Origin: Labyrinthula sp. Ha
Taxonomy: Eukaryota; Sar; Bigyra; Labyrinthulida; Labyrinthulaceae
NCBI GenBank assembly: GCA_015227615.1
Contig: JAALGZ010000006.1
Span: forward strand, 1-64,000
Direction: 5' to 3'
Length of the DNA: 64,000 bases
Part shown: one piece after another, positions 53,479 to 64,000 of the stretch
How positions within the stretch are numbered: the first letter of the stretch is position 1
Layout: every line of letters starts with the position of its first letter
The notes under the pieces: model-generated
Seen by the model: the letters and a program-made list of their open reading frames with translations, nothing else
Told to the model about the DNA's origin: nothing
Database searches by the model: none
Position numbers and translations under genes: made by a program

Positions 53479-54649
53479 TGGGCTGGAATAAATTCTTTCT
53501 GCCTTGTTTGAATTTTGTGACTAATTTTCTTTCCCAAATATATGGTAATGCTGTATTGATTTTGTTTTGTTGAAGTTGTAAAGTAATCGTTACCAAACTT
53601 AATTACGTGAAAAGAGGCTTGGCTTTAACCTGGTTATCTTATGTCAAGCAAAGGTCTTGACACTTCCCAAAACAATTATCTAATATTCTTTTACCTAATC
53701 TACAATATTTCACTTCCTTCTTGTTTATCTACGAGATGTTCTTTCCTCCCAAGACGAGACCGGCTCATCCCTAAAGTTAACACAATTATCAGGATTTTCT
53801 GTAATATACTACGTTTCGACAGCATATGTGCTACATAGGTGCAAAAATTATGTGCCCATTTGGCCTTACCAAACTAGTAGTAATCAGAGAAAACATAGAA
53901 AGCAAGTTTAGCTTAAGAACTAGTAAACATAAATATTACGAAAATCCTCAAATTTTTTAATCCTGATATAATGCTAGTAATTATGAAGACACAAACAAGA
54001 AAGAAAAAACCAAACAATTATCACATCAAAGATATTTTGATATTTCTTGAATAGTTCAGAAGCACTTTGCACCGACCTTTCAGCATTTGTACTCCTCGAG
54101 TGACGCTGTCCAAATTCACTAGTACCCATGTTACCTAGTTCAAGAAATAAGAGTAGTCCAAAAGTTTTTAAATATAGTCTTTTATTTTATTTTCATGATT
54201 CCAAACGTATTATAAGTTTCCTCAAGTACTCTATTAAGATACTTGGTCAATCTTATCATCTGCGCGTTGATAATGGATCAGCAAACTCATTATATTCAAC
54301 TAAGTAATCATACGAGAGTAATTGGATAATTTGAAGTTTGGTTGTGATGACTTATATAATATATGTTCTTAATACTGGCAGGGCTCTTTTCAGGACTAAT
54401 TATTTTTTACTGAGATATTAATAATTGCTGGATTGGCTACGTGCATACTGAGTTTGTGGTGTGGATTTTAGGATTAAAGTGTTTTACCCTTAGGTGCTCA
54501 TACATTTTTGCAGTTACATGAGAATATCTTACATATGAGTTAGATAATAAGGGATTCTAAATAATCTCCGGGATGAGTACTTTGTTGCTGTAGCATTGTA
54601 ATCGCTTAAAAAGCCTATTGCTTATTTTTTTTACAATTGGTTTTGGTAC
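53479..54649. other. Intergenic, no gene seen
   Basis: AT-rich spacer between the PH-filamin promoter and the Ty3/gypsy element. A 65-codon open stretch at 53641-53838 has no family character. The last four bases, GTAC (54646-54649), are the likely target-site duplication of the retroelement. Confidence 0.5.
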
Positions 54650-54855
54650 TAGTAGTATTATATGTATACTAATAATACTACGTTATGTAAAATAGGCTAC
54701 TTTTGGACGTTGAAATAGTCCTGTTAGATTGAAATATATTAAGCGTTAATACAATCAATTACGAATACAAACGAACGACACATAAGAGTTATAAAATATA
54801 TAAAAAGGATTAACTGGCCAGAGAAAAGTTATTCAACACCGTGGAATAACGACTA
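54650..54855 (+). repeat. 5' LTR of the Ty3/gypsy element
   Basis: 206 bp, matching 61503-61708 except at two positions. The ends are TAGT...ACTA (a 4-bp inverted repeat) rather than the usual TG...CA. A TATAAAATATATAAAAAGG stretch inside may serve as promoter. Directly after the LTR lies a 12-bp palindrome, TTGAAGCTTCAA, where the primer-binding site is expected. Confidence 0.95.
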
Positions 54856-54879
54856 TTGAAGCTTCAAGTCGTGACAAGT

Positions 54880-55870
54880 GGATTCACCCGATAAAACAAC
54901 TTCTTACGAACTAGGACCTGACAATAAGCCGCGGACGTATTACTTTGAGGACGGAGTTAAGAAGTATATTTTACCAGAAGTTATGACACCTACCTCCGAT
55001 AAGACAGCGAAGAAAACAGCCAGTACTCCTGATGCAATCAATGCTGAGCTAGTCGAAGCACTACGTAGACTTGGATCTTCATCTATTCGCCCCCCTATAT
55101 TGGAAATCCTTACTACTCTTGATCGTGAACCGCTATTGAACTTCATCATCAGATTCAAGCGCGCTCGTCAGAAGGACCCTTCACTTGAAATATCTGAGTG
55201 GCTAGGAGGTACAATTTTGTACAAGATTCAGTCACATGAGATAGATTTAGATAACACTGGTGAGGTCCTCAAGCATCTGGAGTAAATTGAGAAAATGAGA
55301 GCCGAGAGCTTATTTGCCCACAGCATCGGATGTCTTTCAAGTGAACTCAAGTGGCCCACGAAAACTGAAAGTGGTACCGAATCTATTAGAAAATTTATTA
55401 TACAAGCGAAGGAGATACTTGGACCAGAAAGAAGCCTTAACCCTCAATCTCACAAGGCTGTCATCAAGAATATAGTTAAGAAGCTACCTGGTTACTTTCA
55501 GATAAATGATACGAATTATTTGGATCTTTTTCCGAAAGTATCAACTTTAGATGATTTCGCGCAGAGCCTGGAGTTATTGGCACCTATTGAGGATGTAGAG
55601 ATAAGAAAGAGAAGAAACGGCAGTGCACTTACTTTACACACTGCAAACCTCTCAGCTAACCTTGATCACACGCCATCACCATCACCCACGAGCCAGAACC
55701 TTACACTAATATCCGAGAACCCGGTAGAGAGAGTTATTTTAGCCCTAAACAGACTGGAAACGAAGCTCGACAATATTAGCAGATGTCTTAATTGTGGAGC
55801 AGCAGATCATTTTATAGCTAATTGGCCGGAACAGAGACAAGTGGGATCGATGTCTACACCGCAGAGATAA
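54880..55870 (+). mobile_element. Gag region of the Ty3/gypsy element
   Basis: Part of the fossil element. No sequence motif is recognisable until the end, where a cysteine/histidine knuckle-like segment (CLNCGAADHF) precedes the protease. Assignment is from position and this motif. Confidence 0.7.
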
Positions 55871-55979
55871 TCCTACACGCAAGCTAGTAGCCAGAATACT
55901 AATCCACGTTCAACGAGAAGGCAACCCAACAGGAAAACGATGGCGCAAAGTAAGATGCCGGTCATGCAGCTGAGAGCTG

Positions 55980-58300
55980 ATCCAGTGGAGTTTCTGGAAC
56001 TGATGGATGGTCCGAACTGGGTTAAGATTAAAGGTATTCTAGACAGTGGAGCAGCCAAGACGATAGAAAACGTCAGACACCACAAGAGGTTTTGCTGCAT
56101 GCTTCATCCGGTACAATCTAACCTTAGTGTTCAGCTAGCGAAATATGAGCCCATTCCCATTGCTCTTATTGGAGATGCGGAGATAAGAGTGAAAATCGAT
56201 GGTGATGAGCCGGTTTATCTTGGAAGGGTTCGGATATTCATGCTTGATGATGAGAGTAGTTTTTCGGAACTTTATATTGGAAAAGAAACTTTATTTGATG
56301 TAGGTGCGCTTCCAAAGCACTCACTGAGGAAGATGCCAAGCTGGCAGAGGAATTTACTTGCACCGTACTCAATGGCGAGAAGGGATAACCATCCAAGGCA
56401 ACGTATAAATTGAAATATAGGCACCAAAGGAAATGAGAACCCTGCGAAAATGCCCCTTTTAAGAAATTCTATCTCATTCCCTACAGAAGATATAAAATTT
56501 AACTTGAAGCACATGGATATATCGAAGTTTTACGATGCCGATTCTGATTTAATACAATCCATCTTGAAGGGTAATATTTACTACTCGAAAAAACAGAAGG
56601 AAAAGCTGGCCCTTAACACTTCAGATATAAACTTCGTTACAAAGGAAATAGATTTCACATCCTCTGGCGATACGGTACCAATGGATGAAGCTGCTAGCAT
56701 CTTACAGCTACCATCAGATGCACCGGTGCAGCTTAGTAGCCCGTATTCAGGAATGATGAGAGAGGACCTCCCCAGTATAACATATTTTGGAGGGGATGGT
56801 CCTAACCTTGAAGTCAGAGAGGAACAGGAACAGATGAAGAGTTATCTCGAGAAGCGGCTGAAGGAGTCGGAGCTGATCACGGAAACGGAACGCAAAATGG
56901 TACTGGACACCTGCCTTACTCACATATCTTCCTTTGGAGTGCATCAAGGAACTGGTAAAGTTAGTCGTCTCACTCCTGTACCTTGTCACCTGGTACCTAA
57001 CACACTGCCAGGGATATTTGTGAAGCCTAGGCCCATTGGTCAGAAAGAAGAGATATGGCTCAAGAATATGATCGACGAGTTGATTGAAGCCAAGATCCTG
57101 AAGCGTGTATCGGATCCTGTCTACTCGGTTCCGATACACATCGTGCCAAAGAAGTCGGATGATCCTGCAAAGCAATTCAGGTTAGTAGTGGACATGAGAA
57201 GAATTAACGACTTCACTATACGGACTTCTTTGAACCTTCCTTTTCTGGAACAGCAATTGTGGAGAACAAGCAGGGCAAGATATTTCGCCTGTTTAGATGT
57301 GATGTCTGGTTTTGACTACTTACCCATAGAAGAGGAATCCAAGAAATTCTTTAACATGGCCACACCTTGGGGTGCTAGTTACGAATTCCAGGGAACAGTT
57401 CAGGGCTGGAAGAATAGCCCCCTTTATTTTCAGAATCGTGTTTTTAGAGAAGTTTTAGAACCACTGGGATACATGAACCAGATAGACTTTCTTGTGGCAT
57501 GATTCAATGGGTTGATGACGTCTTGTTATATGCCAAGAACCTTTCAGATTTGAATAAGATGTTAGCCGAAGTCTTAAGTTCTTTCGAAAAAGGAGCAGTC
57601 CGATTGAGTGTCAAGAAATGCATCATAGTGGCCAAGAGGATAAAATATTGTGGTAGGTGGTTAGAAGGTGGTACATATTCCTTTGAAAATAGTTATTACA
57701 AGTCGATACTAAAGATGTCCAGACCAGTATTTCAACATGAACTGGCGTCTGTGCTTTACGTTTGCAACTGGCTGTGCAGTACAATACATAATTTGGCAAA
57801 GTTAAGAGACAAGTTTTCAAAAGCGGTGAAGCTGGGAATCAAGCAGACGAAATTGAAGCGCTTGAAGATCCCGATTGGATGGACAGAGGAGCTGAACGAT
57901 AACTGGGAGAAATTCAAGGAAGAAATATCGAGAGCCATGAAGAGGAACCTGTACCACTATAACCCTGAGCTGAGGCTTAACATCTTTACGGATGCTTCAG
58001 ATGGATATTGGTCAGGATTTTTAATGCAGACTGAAGTTAGGGAGGACAGCAAGCCAATAATTTACCGAAAACATTTACCTGTTATTTTACTTAGTGGATC
58101 ATTCATGGGAGGTCAGATCAAGTGGCATATTTCACAGAAGGAGATTTACCCGATACTTATTTTATTGAAACGAGCTGACTACATGATCCTTGGGCATCCG
58201 ACACCGGTCAAAGCTTACACTGATCACCGTAACCTTATTTACCTCATTAGACCGAATTGGAATGAAAAGCGGTCATACATTTCACGGATGAGTCGCTGGG
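55980..58300 (+). mobile_element. Protease, reverse transcriptase and RNase H of the Ty3/gypsy element
   Basis: Part of the fossil element. The protease is marked by ILDSGAAKT. The RT has FRLVVDMRRINDFT, ACLDVMSGF and a QWVDDVLLYAKN active-site block. RNase H begins FTDASDGYWSGF and includes TDHRNL. All are standard Ty3/gypsy signatures in the standard order. Confidence 0.9.
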
Positions 58301-58599
58301 CGTTGATTTTCTAGGACAATAATATTATTTTTGAACACATCAGAGGTGAAGACAATATATTAGCGGATATCATCTCGAGATGGGGAAACCCAGAATCTGT
58401 AAGGGGCGATGAGAAACTGATCCTTCGTTCCATGGAGGTTATATCATTGAACGCAATGAGATTGAATAAAAGAAGAGCAGAGAACAATGCAGCTCTCAAG
58501 ACATATTTAGAAAAGATGGATGTGGAAAGATTGAGCATTATGAATCCCTTTTATTCAGGTAAATGGAAGAGGCTGACAGAAGCTGAAATATTTAAGGAA

Positions 58600-59640
58600 C
58601 CGAAGAAGAGTGAACCAGATCTTAGCGTACTTAAGAGGAACGGACCGCTCATTGTTATTCCTGAGAGTCTGAGTCACAACATTATTGTCCACAATCACAT
58701 TTACATGGGACATCCTTCTCTTTCTAGCGAGCTTAAAGAATTGAAAAGGAGGTATGGAATTAAGCTGCCAGGTGGTTTTGACTTGGAAAAGATATTGAAA
58801 GAGCTACACAGAAGATGCATTCATTGTGTTAGAATCCCTGCCCTAATACACACACCTTATCATGAGACGCCATTAGGGGATAAGCGAGGTGCCATTCTTC
58901 GGGCAGATTTCCTCCACATTAATGCAAAGGGTTATGTTTTGGTTCTCATGGACGACGCTACAAGGAAATTTTCTTTAAGATATTACAAGAAATGCACAGC
59001 AAGGGTGGTACTGCTTTCTATATTAGAGTGGCATTCTTGACTGGAGTTGAGACCTTCATTTTTATTAATTACCGACAAGGGATTTCATTTTGCTAATATT
59101 ATTTTACAGGAGATGGAACAGTGGCTAAGGTACAGCCACTCCTATGCTGTCTCATACGCTCCCTGGACTAATGGAGGAATAGAAGGCTCTAATGTTCGCA
59201 TCTTGAGAATCCTCAGATCGGTGGCAAGCGAGCTGCATTTGTCTAGTGGATCGTGGCCAGAGGTTTTACCTTATGTTCAGACGGTGATAAATATGTCGAG
59301 AACAAGAAGAAACATGGACATGACGCCTAAAGAATTATATTTAGGACTTAGTCAAGAGGAGCAAAATAATGATGAAGATTTTCTCATCCAGCGTCATTTA
59401 TTTATTAACCCAGATGGTACAAGCAAAATAATGGGAGCAAGAAACCCGTCTAATATAGTTACCACAGCGAGAGAGATCAACAAGTCTATTGAGGATAAAC
59501 AATCAGCAGTCTATTCTTTTGTAGCTACTTTAAGGAAAAAAAAGAATGATCGATACAATGAGAGATTTTCCAGAAAAGTAATCCAGTACAATCTCGGAGA
59601 CTGGGTTATGGTAAGTAGCGCTAATACACACTGAGCGATG
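58600..59640 (+). mobile_element. Integrase of the Ty3/gypsy element
   Basis: Part of the fossil element. An H-H-C-C zinc region (HNHIYMGHPS ... RRCIHCVR) is followed by the catalytic core, with ADFLHINAKGYVLVLMDDA, ITDKGFHF and YAPWTNGGIEGSN. Confidence 0.85.
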
Positions 59641-59819
59641 CTGAAACACAAATTGAAATGGCAGGGACCATTCCTTATAGTAAGAACTACATCAGCGAAT
59701 GTCTATCTGGCTCGTAGTTTACTAGGAGACGAGAAGGTAGTACACGTCTCCAGATTGTGGTGGTACTAAGGTCCAAGCTACAGGCCAACTCCAGAAGTTA
59801 TATCTCACTTTAGACAAGA

Positions 59820-61485
59820 TTATGGAGTGTTAGAAGTCGACGAGATCAAGGATATTGAGTTAACGTCGGAAGGCTATTTTTTATTAGTTTCATGGCTTGG
59901 ATTTGAACGACATGAAGATAGTTGGGAACCTTTAGAGATACTAGCTATTGATGTAAAAGACACGGTAGAAAACTTTCTGCTACTGGATGGAGATTATAAG
60001 AAACCGCTAAGGGATGCAGCAATGGAGGTCGCGAAGTCAACCTGGAAAGAGGATGAGGTTATTCTAAGATTAGATGCAGTAGAATTCCTGGCTGAAACCC
60101 CATCATTGAGCCAGAAGTGGCTTCCAGTTGAGAAAGATATCCTACGTCAGTGCATCCAGGTATTTGGAGTCGGAAATTATTCGAAAATACACTCTGGAAA
60201 CTATTTGCCTTACAAGACGACACAGCAGCTATATACCCAGACACAACGATTATTGGGTAAGCAGAGCATCATGGAGTATTCAACACTTCGCTTAGATAGC
60301 TGGAGAGTAGCTAAAGACAACTTCAAACGCTACGGAGTTCCATACCATGTGGAAAGAAGCAAGATCATTAGCCGAGTTGAATCGCTGACCCGAAGATTTT
60401 TTAATTTGTTTAGGTACACGAAGAATAAACCGAAGTTAAGGATTGAGGAGATATTTTATTTTAGATGTGAGGATCAACCTGAACTTAGAAAGGATAAGTT
60501 GTTATTTCTACGATCAGTTAGGGATGGTAAAGATCTTGCACGTTTTCGACCAATTATTAACTTTAGTGATGTAGCGAAGGAATTATTTAGATTAGAAGCT
60601 ATGGTCAAATCAGATGAAGAATCAGAAGTGTTATTCAAACGTTTTTCGAAGCATTGCTCTGTAGATGTAGAAGAGTGGCAGTATCAAGTTTTCTGCGATC
60701 CTTTGTTTTTGGTCCCGGTGGAATACAAGTTTGAGGATCAAAAGTGTGAAGTTAAATGGGACAAGGAAGAGAACCAGATTATTTTCAAGTTTAAATCAAG
60801 GTCTTGGATGACGCCGTTTTTTAGCTATGGAAGTTTACCTATTTATGCTGAACTTTCTAATGAAACAGATTTTTTCGACATTTTGAGAATTAATGACTGT
60901 TATTTCGAAGCAGTAGTTATTGATCCACCTTGGAAACTGGCGAACAACCTTCCTGTGAGAGGCCCGAGTTTAGACTATGAACAAATGGAGTTTGATGAAA
61001 TACCTTTCGATAGAATTTTGAAGACTGTTATTAATGGATTTGCTTTTATATGGTCCATACAAGCCTACGAACAGAGATTGAGACAATACTTACATGACAA
61101 AGGGTATTCCGTTGCTGAGACAATCTCATGGGTCAAGACTAGTAGTAGTGGGAATCTTTTGCCATCTATTGAACCTTTTATGAGTCTAGCAAAAGAAACG
61201 TGTTTCATGATTCCTATTGATGAGACGTCAGCTAAACAAGTTCGTTCTCATTTTGGTTTGGACGTTATTTTCGCTGAAAGGAGAGAACAATCTCGGAAAC
61301 CTCTGGATATTCATGAAGTATTGGAGGATGTTTTTTCTATGGAAGCCAGATTTTTAGAAGTTTTTGGTCGTGTTTGGAATTCAAGACCGCGTTGGGCGAC
61401 AGTTGGTAATGAATTAGATGAGAAACTTGCTTTGAGCAATCATGGTGCTTCAAGGATATCTCAATTTAAGAAGTTTTCTTTGTAA
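59820..61485 (+). mobile_element. Chromodomain, Myb/SANT-like and MT-A70 methyltransferase part
   Basis: C-terminal cargo of the fossil element. Three domains can be read: a chromodomain (about 59830-59980: YFLLVSWLGFERHEDSWEPL), a Myb/SANT-like helix-turn-helix (about 60100-60270: KWLPVEKDILRQCIQVFGVG), and an MT-A70 domain (about 60870-61440). The last has DPPW at 60922-60933, FAFIWSIQAYEQRL, ETISWVKTSSSG, DVIFAERREQSRKP and LEVFGRVWNSRPRWATVGNE. The latter blocks match the METTL3/ciliate MTA1 style ('AE.R..S.KP...' and 'ELFGR..N..P.W...GNQ'). MT-A70 enzymes methylate adenine N6 in RNA or DNA. A role in marking element DNA or RNA is inference. About 600 bases between the Myb-like and MT-A70 domains encode nothing I recognise. 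Confidence 0.85.
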
Positions 61486-61502
61486 TAACATCTTGGGAGC
61501 AA

Positions 61503-61708
61503 TAGTAGTATTATATGTATACTAATAATACTACGTTATGTAAGATAGGTTACTTTTGGACGTTGAAATAGTCCTGTTAGATTGAAATATATTAAGCGTT
61601 AATACAATCAATTACGAATACAAACGAACGACACATAAGAGTTATAAAATATATAAAAAGGATTAACTGGCCAGAGAAAAGTTATTCAACACCGTGGAAT
61701 AACGACTA
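61503..61708 (+). repeat. 3' LTR of the Ty3/gypsy element
   Basis: 206 bp, two differences from the 5' LTR, both near the left end. Followed directly by GTAC (61709-61712), repeating the four bases before the 5' LTR. A modest purine run (TTGGGAGCAA) precedes it. Confidence 0.95.
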
Positions 61709-64000
61709 GTACATACTTAATTTTTAATCAAATGGTAATTATACTAAGAGCTTTATCTTTACTAAAATATTAGTCAATATCTGTTTTGGCAGCTATAAAC
61801 TCTGCAAAACGCCTAGTATGTAATTGTATCCGGTTAATACTCCCCTATATTACCAGTTTTGTATATTTTCAGCTGAATCTGCTATTACACACGATTTGTA
61901 ACCAAAAAAGAAATTTCCTTACAGGTATAATATTTTAACTGTGTAAAAAATGGATCAAAATGGTTCTACAAGAAGCACGACCGATTGCTATACTTACAAT
62001 TTTTATGATCACGTAGAGAGTATCTGCCCTCTCAAAAAGATGTCTATGTGAAGTCGAAGTACTTTTGGTTATAAGATTAACTACCACGATGAACAAATCA
62101 AGTTTTTTATAGTTATTATGCATTATAGTCAGGGTTAAATATTTGGAATATTTGAATTAATAGCTTTAGCTCCTAAAAACACTCTCTGAATTCCATTTCT
62201 ATTCTTCCGCTTAAGAGATGTGTATATTTATAGTCAAAGTGTTGGTAAACCCAGATACAGTTTCTTATATGTTGTGGAAGAGAGTTATGATCATAATCAT
62301 TACTATCGGCTCCTAACAATTAGGGAAAACGCTTCTTATTTTAAGAAATTTTTCAGATTAAGTTATCCTTATTACGAGTATGTATGAAAATAAATTAGCT
62401 GGTTTTACGCAACTAATTAATATGAATATTAATATATTTCATTGTATTTCATTTTAGTCAAACAACATCATATTTTTCGTTTGCTTTTATTTCATTTTTC
62501 ACAGCTGTAGTTAGAATAGATGCAATCTTCCTAGTTACACACTTTATGTTAGAATGGCTTTCGTCCCCTTTCCTTCTTGTTGACTATTGACTATTATGAA
62601 ATGGTACTCATTGTTGTTTGGTTTATATTTTTAGTGGTTTTGTTAAAAGCTTAAGAAAATACAGTTCGTTGAAACTCCTATTCTCTATTTCCGGTACTCT
62701 TAGATACAAAACGATACTTCTTCATGCGAAAATGGTAATGAGCATCAAAATGCTTATTTCTCGCTGTGCAATATCCATCTATCATCCTGTTATGGGTTCC
62801 TTGGCTATATACTTTTATTTCTGCTTCATACTTTAAATCGGGTTCCTCGAGTATCAATGTGCTTCACTTTCTATATGTAGCCACTACTGCAAGTTTAACA
62901 TATCCAGATTCCTTGTCATTTTAGCGAAAATTTTCTATTTCCTCCATTTAGAGGTACTAGAATCACTATTCAACAAAACGTATTTACCCCTCGCTGATTC
63001 ATTTATTTTATAGTTACAAAACTATTATCAGCATAAATTCGTAGCTTCTTTCTCGCTGCACCCACCTCAAGGAGACATGATCCTCCTAATAAGGAGGAAA
63101 AACCTAGTGTGTTCTTTGGTTTTTGCAAGAATGAACTTCTCGGCTTAGTTAGGTATCGTAAAAGATAAATAAATGTAAACAGTTTCTAGATTCTAAGAGT
63201 AGTGGTAAAGTCGCTGATTGTTCCAAGTATATGGTGGTAGCATTTTCTAATGCTTTGAACTCAATGTTCTGATCTAAACGTGAATGTGGCATAAAGATCG
63301 AGATGCCCATATTCTACTTTGATATAAGTGAAATTATTCGTTGATAACTTAGGGGATAATTGTTTGGGCTCCTGTAAATATTTATATTAGATTCCAGTAA
63401 CTTTATATCCGAGATAGTTGTACCTTTCTGATTTGAAATGAAAATCAAATATTTGAGCCAAAAGTCTACATTATTCCCTAGCACTATTTCCTTGGCTCCA
63501 GATAATGTGTCCCGGCTGGTTGAAATTAGTATTTCTTCTACATACATCTTCGTAACTCCTGTCCTATTTGAGAGTAACATTTATCTCGGTTATGAGATGG
63601 GTTGATCATCAGGCAATAAATACTTGAATATGGTTATAGTTAAACCTAAAACTACTTGCAATTTCTGAAACACTGTTATTCCCTACCTTGGTTTCGTTTA
63701 TTTTGCTGCCAACATTAAAATATTTTAGGTTTCGGCTTCATCTTCTGGTTAGGTAATTTTTTTTGCTATTTTCGAAACTATTTTCCTCTTAAGTAAGGCC
63801 TAAAAGATCCACCTTTATTATTTTTAAATTGCTGCTCTTGTAGTGATGGTATTTATTTCCATACATGACACAACGTTTATTTTCAGTCAGAGAAAAATTT
63901 CTGCGAAAATCGTATCCACAACAACTGAAACACTTCAAACTAATTTTATTTCTCGTTTAAAATTTTTTCTTTGCCTAAGTCCTATCATGTTCTGTTGCTC
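61709..64000. other. Intergenic, no gene seen
   Basis: About 2.3 kb of AT-rich DNA to the window end. Open stretches at 61935-62123, 62618-62836 and 63314-63580 lack convincing motifs; the last has a faint YVxxILI resemblance to copia reverse transcriptase that I do not trust. Confidence 0.5.

Larger units (their letters stand above)
54650..61708 (+). mobile_element. Ty3/gypsy LTR retrotransposon with MT-A70 methyltransferase domain
   Basis: Full-length virus-like element of the Ty3/gypsy (Metaviridae) family, 7059 bp including both LTRs and flanked by GTAC. Parts in order: Gag (about 54880-55870, with a zinc-knuckle-like end), aspartic protease (DSGA near 56041), reverse transcriptase (about 56800-57750), RNase H (TDAS near 57990), integrase (H/C zinc region near 58690-58830, catalytic core to about 59640), then a chromodomain, a Myb/SANT-like domain and an MT-A70 adenine methyltransferase domain. 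The order RT-RNase H-integrase defines Ty3/gypsy; the chromodomain suggests a chromovirus-like group. The LTRs differ at 2 of 206 positions, so insertion is recent. The element is broken, with about eight interruptions spread over gag and pol, so this copy is a fossil. Confidence 0.95.

Noticed and set aside
63314-63580. Minus-strand open stretch with YVEEILI, faintly like copia reverse transcriptase
   Set aside because: Only a seven-residue resemblance; the flanking sequence shows no other copia motif in any frame.
1-64000. CRISPR arrays, bacterial operons, tRNA or rRNA genes
   Set aside because: No regularly spaced repeats, no ribosome-binding sites or operon spacing, and no recognisable rRNA or tRNA sequence were found.

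Overview
The window is nuclear DNA from a unicellular eukaryote. It is AT-rich, uses the standard stop codons (TAA, TAG and TGA all end genes) and is nearly intron-free. Host genes are eukaryotic in type: P5A-ATPase, kinesin, eIF4A, CELF-type RNA-binding protein, XRCC3-like recombinase, histone-fold protein and a PH-filamin protein. Two introns can be placed with confidence; both are 32 nt and phase 1. Pro-Thr/Pro-Ser repeat surface proteins of the 'SPTxSPS' kind are common in stramenopiles and some other algal-lineage protists, so a stramenopile-like protist is my best guess, at low confidence.

Layout. 1-3811: most of a Ty1/copia retrotransposon with its 3' LTR. 4596-8909: P5A-type ATPase. 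8910-32956: gene-poor DNA holding a minus-strand family of four type I membrane proteins (three intact, one dead) with a discoidin-like ectodomain and Pro/Thr-rich stalk, plus relics of an MscL-like protein, a possible DUF6824-type domain and a leucine-rich protein. 33071-34987: Xaa-Pro aminopeptidase. 38092-43878: a compact island of five genes on alternating strands (kinesin, POLE3/Dr1-like histone-fold protein, uroporphyrinogen decarboxylase, XRCC3-like protein, eIF4A), with gaps of -4, 103, 28 and 213 bp. 45063-45530: LINE-type endonuclease fragment. 49830-53478: convergent CELF-like and PH-filamin genes. 54650-61708: a complete but broken Ty3/gypsy element with nearly identical LTRs. 61709-64000: nothing recognised.

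The most unusual item is the Ty3/gypsy element. After its integrase it carries a chromodomain, a Myb/SANT-like domain and an MT-A70 adenine N6-methyltransferase domain with a DPPW motif. This suggests a retroelement that captured an adenine-methylation enzyme. Other points of note are the uniform 32-nt introns, one of which hides a gene; the surface-protein family with a shared upstream box; GC-rich palindromes, one inside the kinesin motor domain; and an exact 13-bp motif shared by two neighbouring divergent promoters.

The housekeeping genes do not form a pathway. Their closeness looks like local compaction, with bidirectional promoters between the histone-fold/UROD and XRCC3/eIF4A pairs.
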